Assembly: GCA_016748015.1 (NCBI GenBank) | Contig: JAAOMT010000468.1 | Span: 834,186-854,618 of the forward strand | Origin: Geosiphon pyriformis | Taxonomy: Eukaryota; Glomeromycota; Glomeromycetes; Archaeosporales; Geosiphonaceae | Reading direction: 5' to 3' | DNA length: 20,433 nucleotides | Shown here: positions 8,891 through 18,720 of the stretch, piece by piece | Layout of the letters: every line of letters begins with the position of its first letter | Numbering within the stretch: position 1 is the stretch's first letter | Notes under the pieces: generated by a model | The model's input: the letters and a program-made list of their open reading frames with translations, nothing else | Told to the model about the DNA's origin: nothing | Database searches by the model: none | Program-made: the position numbers and the translations under genes

Positions 8891-8979
8891 TGTTATAGTT
8901 GAAACTTATACTTCTTATTAATTATCATATGTATTAACCACTGATGTCATATAAATTAGCCACTCTATTTTTAGAAAGT

Positions 8980-9039
8980 GATCATTGACCTGATCAATGA
9001 CCTGACCATTGACCTGATCATTGACCTGATCATTGACTA
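8980..9039 (+). repeat. 12-bp tandem repeat (5 units) in the 3' LTR
   Basis: Units GATCATTGACCT, GATCAATGACCT, GACCATTGACCT, GATCATTGACCT and GATCATTGACTA begin at 8980, 8992, 9004, 9016 and 9028. The 5' LTR has one unit (GATTATTGACTA). Each full unit creates a TGATCA-type palindrome. It lies immediately upstream of the LTR TATA box. Confidence 0.95.
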
Positions 9040-9050
9040 CTTTTGATAAC

Positions 9051-9057
9051 TATATAA
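9051..9057 (+). promoter_or_regulatory. TATA box of the 3' LTR
   Basis: TATATAA matches the 5' LTR copy and lies 12 bp after the repeat array. In principle it could drive transcription out of the element into 9540 onward, where no gene was found. Confidence 0.45.
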
Positions 9058-9539
9058 GTGATGAATTTCTTAATTGTAGAAATCAAAGAAATCAAATAAA
9101 TAAAATAACAACTTTTATCTCAATCTTTCTCTTATTGCTAATTTCCCTTTCCCTACTTTCAAATATCTGAACATTTTGAAATAAAAAATTACTTGTTGGT
9201 TATTTTTTACTCTTTTTTTGAAACGTGTAATTACAACATTTGAAGATTATTGAATAAAATATGACTAAAAAGTACATCTAATATCTGATATTAAATTCTA
9301 AAAATGCCAATGTAAGACATAGAATTATACCAATGTGTAATCATTTGTTAACAATATAAACTATCTCTCTACTTTCAGATTTCTCAGTTATCTTTGAAAA
9401 GTATAGCAACTGAGATATTTTATGAGACTGATCTTACACATTGAATCCATACTTATTCAATTCACTCTTTGAAATTAAATTTCTTTTGATTCTTTTTATC
9501 ACTCTACAATTCTGTTGTTATTCCAACCCATAACAATAT

Positions 9540-11111
9540 AATAAATTAATTTATGTCTAATTGTATTGATTATAATTACAATTAGTATTAATAATTATAA
9601 TTATAGTTCTAAATCTAACTATTTAAAATTCAATTATTTAAATTCTTAGCTTTTAATAAAATAATATGTCAAGTAAGCTCACAATTAAATTAATTAATTT
9701 AATGTATATAAATAATTAATGTATTTAAAATAGTCTTAAAATAGTATATAAATCTTATATAATTTAACTATATATATAGCTTTTTATAAACTAAAAAAAG
9801 TATTAGTTTTATATTAAGCCAATTTTTCCTTATAGCTTTATAATAAGCAATATTATTAGAGATTTTTGGTTTTTTTTTTAATGTTGGTAATATTATTTTA
9901 ATGTGAATTTACTATTATTGAAAGCTGTTAAATTTTTAATAAATGAATTTATCTTCAAATTATATTTTATAATTTGAGTTATTAGACTTATAAGTAAAAT
10001 AGCCAATTTTATGTTAATTACTTATATAGTTATTTTGCAATAAAAGTCAACTTTTTTTCAGAAATTGCTTAATATTAAAAGCAATTATTTTATAAGTGTA
10101 CTTAAAATAAAATTAAATAATATAAAAGTTAAAATAAAATTAATAATATAAAAGAATATAATATAAAAATACTAATACAAAAAAAATTATTAATTAATTT
10201 ATATAAATAAATTTTTTTTTTAAGCTTACTGTAAGAAATTTAAAAAAATTTGTGAAAATAATTTGAAAAAAAAGAAGTAAATATTAACATACTTAAAAAT
10301 TTTATTGGTAAATATTTTTTATATAGTTTTTTTTAATATATATAAAAATAATAAAAATTAAACAAAAATTAATATTTTAAAATAGTTATTTACAACTAAT
10401 TTTTGTTTTTTTATACATTATTAAAACCATAGTTTTATAGATTTTTTATCATAAATTTTTGATATTTATGTATATATAATATAGATAAACATTTTATATT
10501 TTTACTTATTGTTAAAGAGACCAAAAAAAATTTGGTTTTAACATTATTTTAATTTAAAAAAATATTAAAAAATCTATTAAAAATATATTTTTTAATAATT
10601 TATAATACTTTAATAATAATTTTTTGATTTTTATTGTTTATTAATATTTATATTTATCTTAAATATATAATATAAAAAAACACTTTTTTAATCAGAATAT
10701 TAATTATATTTGTTTAATAATTAATTTATATATACTATTTTAAATTTTTTAACAAATAAATTATTTTATAATAACCAAATTTCTAAATTATTTAATATTA
10801 AAATATTATTAATAAACTAAAATATAATAAAAAAATTAGTATTAAAAAAAATATTATTATTTAAAAATAATTTATACAGAATAATATAATAAATTTTTGA
10901 ATGTTTAATTTAAAATTTGTAAATTTAAAAACTAATATTAGAATAATTTGCCAAAAATATTATTAGTATTAATAAAAGTTATTACTGAAATTACTTAAAA
11001 AATTTTAAGTTATATAAAAATAAATAATATAAAATTTTAATTAAAAAGTTTTTTAACAAATTAGTTTTAGATTTTAAATTTTATAATTTATAACTAATAA
11101 TAAACTATAAA
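9540..11111. other. AT-rich spacer between the LTR element and the LINE
   Basis: About 1.57 kb of extremely AT-rich DNA with runs of A, T, TTAATTAA-like and AATATT words. No reading frame of note, no RNA gene and no recognisable element fragment. It may be very old transposon DNA eroded beyond recognition, or plain intergenic DNA. Confidence 0.75.
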
Positions 11112-11123
11112 CATAAAAAAACT
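11112..11123. repeat. Candidate left target-site duplication of LINE copy 1
   Basis: CATAAAAAAACT at 11112-11123 resembles CATTAAAAAACT at 17961-17972, just after the terminal A-run of the LINE, with one mismatch in 12. This would place the 5' end of the element at about 11124. The AT-rich, low-complexity sequence makes it a weak call. Confidence 0.4.
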
Positions 11124-11149
11124 TCTTTCTCTCTTACATCCACAAATCT

Positions 11150-11169
11150 TCAAAAAGTGCTTTTTTGAA
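11150..11169 (+). repeat. Hairpin in the LINE 5' leader
   Basis: TTCAAAAA followed by GTGC and TTTTTTGAA forms an 8 bp stem in the leader RNA upstream of the ORF1 ATG. The coordinates are approximate to a base or two. Function unknown; such simple stems are easy to find in A/T-run DNA. Confidence 0.35.
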
Positions 11170-11235
11170 AAAGAAGTTTTTTTTGTTTTTTCTTGTTAGT
11201 ATTTCACAATTTCTCTTTCTAATAATCCTTTTTTC

Positions 11236-13137
11236 ATGGACTTGGAGACTGCTTCTAGTGATATCATGTCTAAAAAAAAGACGCTAAAGGATGCTTTTTA
11301 TGGCCTTGCAGATGGCTTTTTTTCACAAAAAAAAAAAGTTGTGCTTGGAAATATTAAACACTCTGATAACGAAAAGAATATTTCTCTAAAAAAATCTGAG
11401 CTTGGTAATAATGTGTTTTCTGATGTGAATAGTCTGTCTGGTAATAATAAAAGTGCTAATATAACTGGCATCAATATTGGGTCTCTTTTGGGTTTGGCTT
11501 TCAACACTTTTAAGACAAAGTGGTTCAATACTGGTGCTAACTTTGGTTCTCCTCTCAGTTCTTCCAACTTTGATATAGATGATAATGAAATCACTCTCTC
11601 CTTTCATGTTAATTTCTCTTTGGAAAAGAAGTGGATTGACCCCAAAATTACCAAAGTACCTGTGAAAATACCTGTCAGAAAATCATTTGCATTAGACATT
11701 AATCTCTCAGCTGTAAAAAAAAATTTGGTAACAGCAAAAACTCAACTCATTAGAAAGATGTTTTTAACAATCAATAGTTTTGGGGGGGCCACTACCCCCT
11801 CAAAATTTGAGGAAATCATTAGATCTACATTCACTTTTGAAAAGAACATGATTAAAGTCACATCATTGACCAGAAAAAAAAGAATTGATGTAAACAATAA
11901 TCTCAAGAGACAAGGAATGAGGTCAGATCAGACTGTGATAATCAAGGAAATTCCCATGAATACATCTAAAGATATGATCATTGCCACAGTATCCAAATTT
12001 GGAGAAATTAAGTCGATCAAAATTCAACTAATTGGTATGTGGCAGAAGGCTGTAGTAGAGTTTGCTGAGTTAGGTCAAACTGATCTGTTGGCATCAAAAT
12101 AGTTATTTCTAATTGGAAAAAATTCTGTGCATGTAGCTAAAGCTGTGAGAGATTGTGATACATGGGCATCAAAGGATTGATTCAGAGCTTTACTTTTTAT
12201 TTTGCTGGTGGAGATGACTGCTTATGATTTGGGCACTCTTTTGGAAAGAACTAGTGGAAAGACATATGTAATTAATTACTCTGTTAAAACTGGTAATAAG
12301 ATTTGTTGTGCTGTGATTGGTTTTGAATTTAAAGTGGATTTGGAGTCTGCTTATTGTATTGAGCCATTGTTTGGTGATGTTAAACTTTCTTGGACAAAAA
12401 TGAATCTGGTTCAGTGTGAACATTGTGAAAAATTTGGTCATTTTGTTTTGAAGTGTGATGTCACAATTACATCTACTCCAAAGCCATTCAAACCATTTAA
12501 AAAGAGTACTTTAGAGAAAAATTGCCTTCGTCTGGCTAAATTGTATGCCAAGAAGAATGTCCCTATCTCTTGTCCAGCTGCTTTTGGTGGCAGGTCTTGG
12601 GCTCAAGTAGTTCTGGCTACATCTATCTTTTATGATTACTCTACTGGGGCAGGTTCTGGTTTCTTTTCTATTTTTGGTCTGGATTCTGATGGCAAACACC
12701 CCTCTTTTATTTCAATAAATTCTTCTTTGGATGCACATTTGTTAATACTAAAATGCTTTCTTAAGCTTTTGTCTAATCAGATGTTAGACATTGTAAAATG
12801 GTTAAATAATGTTGTACTGGTATTTTTGGCACTCATCTCTTAACAAAGCCCCTTAGTTTCTGTCTCTCAGTCTTTTATTCCAGTTTTGTCTGCAGTTGTG
12901 AATTCTAGTGCAGATTTGGATATGGTTTTAGATGTTCTTAATACTTGTTCTGCACCCTCTTTTCCTGTTGTTGATGATGCCTTAGTTCTTAGCTCAAATA
13001 GCATGAGAGTGTTAACTTCTAAGGTTGGCAGTCTTGAGTCAAAATTGGTGGCTCTTGAAGCTTCTGTTGGTTCTGTTTTGGGAAAGTTAGATCTGTTGTG
13101 TGCTGGCTCAGGTTTCCTAAAATCTTTTTTATCTTAA
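11236..13137 (+). pseudogene. LINE ORF1: RRM-like and CCHC nucleic-acid-binding protein, 3 stops
   Basis: A single frame runs from ATG 11236 to TAA 13135, 633 codons, with no frameshift. The N-terminal ~190 residues are Lys/Ser-rich and low in complexity. Residues ~233-300 resemble an RRM (TVIIKEIP... and KAVVEFAELGQ). An intact CCHC knuckle CEHCEKFGHFVLKC lies at residues 394-407 (12415-12456). A Lys-rich stretch and a Ser/Leu-rich tail with heptad-like spacing (LESKLVALEASVGSVLGKLD) may form a short coiled coil. Stops are TAG 12100 (codon 289, Trp expected), TGA 12178 (codon 315, Arg or Trp) and TAA 12841 (codon 536, probably Gln). Such proteins coat the element RNA. The ORF1 stop overlaps the ORF2 start as TAATG. 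Confidence 0.88.
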
Positions 13138-13139
13138 TG
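13135..13139 (+). promoter_or_regulatory. TAATG stop-start overlap between LINE ORF1 and ORF2
   Basis: The ORF1 stop TAA (13135-13137) shares its last A with the ATG (13137-13139) of the ORF2 frame, whose product begins MSNLVWKVATCNI, an endonuclease N terminus. In the silkworm LINE SART1 a UAAUG element of this kind supports translational coupling (termination-reinitiation). The same mechanism is inferred here from the sequence alone. Confidence 0.7.
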
Positions 13140-16100
13140 AGTAATCTAGTTTGGAAGGTTGCTACATGTAACATTTGAGGTATCAATGTCTCTGCTAAAC
13201 AGAAAGATGTCATGTGTTGGCATAAAAAATCTGAAAATATGGTTTCATTTATTACAGAAACAAAGTCAAGACCTAGCATTAGACCATGGATCATAAACAA
13301 GTTTGAAGGAGTTCGGATTTTCTCATCTGGTTTGGATAAAGGTTTTCTTGGGACTGGGGTGGCAGTTATTATAAACAATTTTTTAGCTTACTATGTTTCT
13401 AAAGTGGAAGAAGTTCCTGATCATCTTATTTCAGTTTGGTTTCTCTTTAAAAGCAAACTTTCAGTTACATTTTTGGGTTTATATGCTGGTGCATCTGCTA
13501 AAATTAGATTTGGGCTGGCCTTGGAAATCAACTCTCTCATAGCCAAGGCAGTTAATTCTAGCAGTTTTGTTGTTTGGGTGAAGACTTTAATAAAAACAGG
13601 TCTAAGAAAAGTGCCAATTACAAGTTTTGTTTGGACATAAGATTGGTTAACTCGTTTTATAGACATTCTTTAGTCAAGTCTCCTACTTGGACAATTTTAG
13701 GGGCACTTTAAAAGTTATTAACTTCATTTTTGTGAGTAGTAATCTGGCATCTGCAGTGGTATCACATATTGTTGATAATGTGTCAGAATTTTTTGATATA
13801 GATCATAAATTAATTTCAGTTTCAGTTGGTTTGGGTGGACTCCTAGATACTTATTTTAACAATGCTTGCAAACAAGCCAATAGAAACTGGTGGAAATTTA
13901 AGTTGGAAAATACCAATAAAGCACAATGGGTGCACTTTAAAGAGCTCTTTCTGGCTGGATTGCTGACATATTCAAATGAGTTTCATGAAGTGAAAAACAA
14001 TAGTAATCTGAATGCAATGTGGAAGGCATTGAGAAAAATCTTAGTGCATGCTACTGATATGGTATTTTTCAGACATTGGTTTAATGAATATAATTGCTCA
14101 AAAAACAGATAATCTTTGAAATTCTTCAAACTAGAGCTGTTTATCTTGAGGATTGTAAAAGCTTTTGGTTCTGGAGATCTTTTGAAATCTGATTGGCTTG
14201 TCAAGATTTGGTCAGCTGTTGATAATGATGAGGCATTTAAGTTTACCAGGTTGGTTCTAAATGGTGCTGGTTTGTTGGAGTTGTTAAGACATTTGTCAAT
14301 TGTAAAGAAAAGATACTGGAAGTCTAAATATTATGAGTCAAGAGCATTTAAGGATGCTACTATTAAAAAGGCTATTGACCATCATATGGAGAATTTCTGT
14401 TCTAATAAAGAGAAGATAATAAAAAGTGTTTTGGAGCATTCATTTTAAAAGGTTGTATTGGATCACTTGGTGGTAGATGATGAGTTAGTAATTGAGCCTA
14501 ATAAAGTTAAGCTTAAAGTTAATGAGATTATGGAAGAGTGGACAAGAAAGCAGTCAATGCTCTTACAGATGTCTGATCTTTGGTCTTGTCAGTATATGCC
14601 TTTGAATTATGTTGATGATAATGCTTTTTCTGGTGTGATAAAAGAAATTGATATGAAAGAATTGTCCTTAGTTGTTGGTAATCTGCCAAATAAAAAGGCT
14701 GCCGGGTTATTAGGAATACCTAATGAGCTCTAGAAATATTATGATATAGAGGTTCTGGCTTTTTTCTTGAAGCTGTTAAATTTGTATTTGATATTGGATG
14801 TGATCTCTATATTCTGGAGGAAAGTGTGGGTATCAATGATTCCCAAGCTTTATGAATGGAATAGTATGTTGACAAATACTAAACCTATTGCTTTAATTGA
14901 AACAGCATGGAAAATCTTGTCTAAGATCTTATCTGATCAAATTTCATCAACTTATAATAAATTTAATGTTCTTTATAGTAACAACTTTTCAGTATTAAAA
15001 GATACTTTAACTTAATCTCCTATTTTTGCTGTTGAGTCAGTGGTAAAAAATGCTTTGGAGAAGAATAGAGAACTTTGGCTGGTTTTATAAGACATGCACA
15101 AGGCTTATAACTTAGTGGGCTGACATCATTTACAGGCCAGTTTGTACTGTATTAAAATGTGCAGTCAGTTTATCAGCTTTTTTGGTGGCCTTTATGAAGA
15201 TAGAATTAACAAGGTAATGACAGATTTTGGTCTTTCAATTAGTTATAGGGTGCATAATGGTTTGGATCAAGAAAAAGTTTTTTCTTCACTTTTTTGGAAG
15301 ATTTTTTATAATCCACTTTTGTGTGAGGTCAAAAGGCATAAGCATTTGTGCAGCTATCATATTGATACCCAGTTTGTAGTTAGGACAGGCAGAGTTGAGA
15401 CTGTTGGAGGGAAAACTTCTTTTTTGGCTGTGAGTGCATTTGTTGATGACACAATTTAGGTTGGGAGTAGCCAAGCTTTGACACAATACATTTTGAATAT
15501 TGCTAATGAGTTCTTTATTATCAATGATATTTCAATTAATAATAACAAAATGGTGGCTATTCCCATCAATCAAGATGTCAAGGATGCCTCACTTTTGATT
15601 AATGGTTTGCCAATCTCAATTGTTAAGAAGGGTGAATCTTATAGGTACTTGGGCATATTTCTGTCTATAGAGGATCTTTCTAAGCCCAGTTTGGTTCAGG
15701 CTCATAAGGATGTTAAGTTTTTTTCTAATGTGGTGTTGAAAAAAGCTATTATGGATAAACAATTTTCTTATTTGGTTTTAGCTGTTCTACAACTTATTGT
15801 TGGTTATCAGATACAGTTTAGTTTTGTTTCATCAGATATTTGTCATAAATGGGATGTTATGATTCAGAAGGGTCTCAAAGCCAAGACTGCTTTACCATAT
15901 AACTTTCCCAATGAGGTCTTACATTATCTGTCTTTATATGGTTTGAAGTCTTTTGAACAGATTCAGTTTGAAGGGAAGCTAGCTTCTCTAGTCTTCTTTT
16001 CCAATGCATGCAGTATTCTTGGGCATTTTTTTAAGCATAGATTCTTGGACCTACAAGTTCTGGGGTGGTCCTCTTTGAATCCTTTGCAGTTCCCTGTCAA

Positions 16101-17825
16101 GTTGCATGTCAGTCCTGTAAACAATTTTTTGGCTGGAATTATAAGAATTTTTTTGGAGAATGAGTTGTCTTTGATAAACAATCTGCCTAGTGCTTTTTGT
16201 GGATCTTGTAGATTTCTAATATTCAATATCTTGAAGAAATTTTTGTATTATGACTCTGTTCTTTCTTTGAAGCATTTTGGATTTGTATTTGGTGACAGAC
16301 TTTTAGACAAAAAAGGTGTGGTGATGGATTGGAAAACATTTTGATGGTGGAAGAGGCTAGATTCAAGAGGCTCTATTCTTCACTGGTTCACATTGGTGTT
16401 TAAGTTTATGAACAATGTTATTGCTCTGAAAACTGGGTCTGCTATCAGTTTTGATCTGCCTGTGTTAGATGTTTTGGATTCCACTGAATTCTTAGATATG
16501 CATAGCAGCTTGTTGGATGTTTGGTTTGATCGTATTGAAGTCTACACAGATGGGTTTTTGAAGAGTGCTGGTTCTGCTAAGATGACTTGTGGGGCTGTGG
16601 CTTACTTTCCAGCAACTAATGTAAGCATTGGGATTAGAGTATTTGGTTTACTGTCTTCTACTTTGGCTGAATTACAGACTATTGCTTTGGCTTTGGAGTG
16701 CGTTCCAGCTTCATGTAATGTGGCTCTGTATTCAGACAGTCAATCTGTGATTAATGCCTGTGTGTCTGAGACTTCTTTGACTATGTCTGATTTCTGCAGT
16801 TAATATTAGATTGAGTGATTGCATGTTGTCAATCTTATCAAAAAAAAGACATTTCAGTTAAATGAGTGAAAGTTAAAAGACATTCAGAGGTTCTGGGCAA
16901 TATTAAGACTAATAAATTAGTCAATAAGGTTACTGTCTCTTCTCTCACTTTGCCGGTTGGGATTTGGGAGCAGTTTCTGGTTGCTAAAGACACTGCTGTG
17001 TCCGGTAATACCCATTATTTTGTCTACAATATTTACTGATCAATTTGCCATGCTCATTGGGAGGCTGGTCTTGATTATAATATGATCTTGAGTGTTATGC
17101 TTAAAGAAGTTGACTGAGTTGTGATTATTGATGTTTGACATCCTAATTCACACATGCTTTTTGGGTTTACTAGTAAAAAATCAGCTAATCTGTGCACATA
17201 TTTGATAAAAGTAGTGCATAAACAGCTGCCAATGGCAGTCAAAAAGAGATTGTATGACAAGAATTATTCTGGGGTTTTGTGCTTGCTGTGCAGTGAAATG
17301 GAGTTGCCTGATCATGTTTTTACTTATTCTGGAGACACTGTTTTCCAAAAAAAGATCTTGGTAGAGACTGCTAATAAGTGGACATCTTTAACTGGTTTTT
17401 TTCATTCATCTGGCTTAATTGTCTTACATTCACTTTCATCATGTTCTTTGGATGTGGGTTTATATGCTGCAATTTGTAAGAGTTTTGTGTTGAAGAGTTG
17501 GTTTATTAAGGCCACTCTGGTTTTTGAGAGTAGAAAAAGGGCTGCTTTAGCTTTGGTGAGTTTCATCAGATATGTGGTGGAATTACATTGCACTAAAGTA
17601 TGACTTGTTAGATTTAAGCATAGAATGGATATGGAAAAGACCAGTTTGGCTGATGATAATGATGTGATATCAAACTTGTCTTATTGTATAGTGTTTTTGT
17701 TATTGAATAGAGTGGTTTGTATGCTTGGTATGATAGAGTTTTTTACAGTTAGTTTTGGTAAGTGTAGGTTGTGTCATTTTATTTCTGGTCTAGGTGGTGA
17801 TTTGTATATTAAAATAGATGCATAG
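13137..17825 (+). pseudogene. LINE ORF2: endonuclease - reverse transcriptase - RNase H, disrupted
   Basis: It starts at ATG 13137. Endonuclease-like part (13137-13830): ATCN near the start, ETK (about 13257), G.DFN-like GEDFNKN at 13577 and D.DH (about 13797). RT part (about 14690-15640): AAGLLGIPNEL, KPIALIETAWKI, DM.KAY and catalytic FVDD just before 15457. RNase H (about 16530-16900): YTDG, AELQ and YSDSQ are intact, and its last block reads VKRHSE. The C-terminal tail keeps CLLC and DH but a Cys is Tyr (FTYSGD). Stops: 13176, 14110, 14446, 14731, 15013, 15088, 15121, 15457, 16342, 16801, 16807, 16816, 16863, 17037, 17115, 17136 and 17601; natural stop TAG 17823. Frameshifts fall near 13576, near 13690 and in the A8 run 16840-16847. 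The enzyme would nick target DNA and reverse-transcribe the element RNA in place. Confidence 0.93.
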
Positions 17826-17960
17826 TGTTGTTTTGACTGGCCTGAGTGGCTGGTCACATGTAGAAAGTGCATAAACTGCATTTAGTTTGATCTACTTAGT
17901 TTGATTCTCTGTATTAAATAGCAGTTAGGCTTTACTTATTAAATCTTAATAAAAAAAAAC
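17826..17960 (+). other. LINE copy 1 3' UTR and terminal A-run
   Basis: About 125 bases follow the ORF2 stop and end in AATAAAAAAAAAC (A-run 17951-17959). The segment aligns throughout with 20089-20223 of the second copy, including TTAGTTTGAT and ATAGCAGTT. This conservation defines it as part of the element. Confidence 0.8.
17834..17856 (+). promoter_or_regulatory. Conserved 3'-UTR stem-loop of LINE copy 1
   Basis: TGACTGGCC (17834-17842), loop TGAGT, GGCTGGTCA (17848-17856). All nine positions can pair in RNA, two as G-U wobbles. The same structure occurs in the second copy. In LINEs such as UnaL2, a 3' stem-loop is recognised by the element's reverse transcriptase to start copying; that role is inferred here. 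Confidence 0.65.
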
Positions 17961-17972
17961 CATTAAAAAACT
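17961..17972. repeat. Candidate right target-site duplication of LINE copy 1
   Basis: CATTAAAAAACT follows the terminal A-run and matches 11112-11123 at 11 of 12 positions. It is weak because of the base composition. Confidence 0.4.
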
Positions 17973-18703
17973 ATTTATTTAAAATTGTTTATTTTAAAAT
18001 AACTTAATAAAATTAAACTTAAACAAATTATTTTTAAACAAAAAAATATTTTTAATTTTTTAATTAATAAAAATAATCACAATTTTATTATTATTAATAT
18101 ATTATTAATTTGAAAAAATTGGTTATAATATTTAATTATTTTTAATCTAAATAGTATTATTAATAAATATATTAATTATAAACTAATTATAGCTTTAATT
18201 TATTAATTTAATAATTAACTTAATATTAATTTTATAATTATATAAATTTTTATATTATTTTATTTTATACAAAAAAAAAAAAATTTTTCAAAATAATAAT
18301 AAGAAAATTTTATTTTAATTTATTATTATTAAGTATTTTATAGTTTTTTATAAATATTTAAACTTTTTTATAATTTAAAAATATATTTATATAATAAATA
18401 CAAATTTAATAGCTTTAAAACAAATTTATTGTAATATTTTCAAAGTTTATTAACAATATTAAATAAATTAACAGTTTTTTAATTTGAAAAATTTTTAATT
18501 ATATTGAATAATTTATTAATTATTATTATTATATTAAAAAAATATTTAACATAATTTGCTTTTTTATTTAGTGTTTTTTAATATTATTTATTTTAAACTT
18601 AATCTTATTAAAATTTAAAATTACATTGTTATTTATAATAAGATAATTTAAAATTATTTTTAAAATAAATTTTTAAAACATTTTAAATTATATAATTTTT
18701 ATT
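17973..18703. other. AT-rich spacer between the two LINE copies
   Basis: About 730 bases of almost pure A/T with long TTATTA and AAATAT stretches. No coding frame, RNA gene or element remnant is visible. Confidence 0.75.
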
Positions 18704-18716
18704 AATAACAAAACTT
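18704..18716. repeat. Left target-site duplication of LINE copy 2
   Basis: AATAACAAAACTT at 18704-18716 is repeated exactly at 20224-20236, directly after the terminal A-run of copy 2. A perfect 13 bp match containing C residues at both expected borders is strong evidence for target-primed insertion. Confidence 0.88.
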
Positions 18717-18720
18717 ATTT

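Larger units (their letters stand above)
1931..9535 (+). mobile_element. Ty3/gypsy LTR retrotransposon, structurally complete but decayed (7.6 kb)
   Basis: All landmarks occur in order: 5' LTR (1931-2560), primer-binding-site candidate (2567), gag with a CCHC knuckle, protease-like frame, reverse transcriptase with YLDD, RNase H, integrase with Cys-x2-Cys, an extra reading frame, polypurine tract (8879-8890) and 3' LTR (8891-9535). RT and RNase H before integrase is the Ty3/gypsy (Metaviridae) order; copia elements have the reverse. Coding frames are interrupted by over 30 stops and several frameshifts, and protease, RNase H and integrase catalytic residues are lost, so the copy is not autonomous. 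The two LTRs differ at many positions, nearly all transitions, so the insertion is not recent. No chromodomain was recognised. Confidence 0.93.
8891..9535 (+). repeat. 3' LTR of the Ty3/gypsy element
   Basis: It begins TGTTATAG and ends CCATAACA and aligns with 1931-2560. It keeps the TATA box (9051-9057) and AATAAA (9253-9258). It carries four extra copies of a 12 bp unit at 8980-9039 that is single in the 5' LTR, and lacks about 20 bp near its right end. Its end together with the 5' LTR start forms the terminal inverted repeat TGTTATGG/CCATAACA. Confidence 0.93.
11124..17960 (+). mobile_element. Two-ORF non-LTR retrotransposon (LINE), near full length, decayed (copy 1)
   Basis: It has no LTRs. 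A short 5' leader (11124-11235) is followed by ORF1 with RRM-like and zinc-knuckle parts, ORF2 with apurinic-type endonuclease, reverse transcriptase, RNase H and a C-terminal Cys/His motif, a ~125 bp 3' UTR with a stem-loop, and a terminal A-run (17951-17959). This layout matches I/R1/CRE-like elements with RNase H that I recall as very abundant in arbuscular mycorrhizal fungi. ORF1 is broken by 3 stops and ORF2 by 17 stops plus 3 frameshifts. It keeps more GC than the flanking DNA. A truncated sibling lies 0.75 kb downstream in the same orientation. Confidence 0.9.

Noticed and set aside
9540-11111. Origin of replication or centromere-like DNA from extreme AT content
   Set aside because: Composition alone is not evidence; the same composition recurs in every spacer of the window and no organised repeat was found.
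11298-11607. Minus-strand frames over LINE ORF1
   Set aside because: They are shadows of the continuous ORF1 frame and have no independent support.
13019-13378. 119-codon minus-strand frame
   Set aside because: It overlaps the ORF1/ORF2 junction of the LINE and has no recognisable domain; it is best explained as a shadow.
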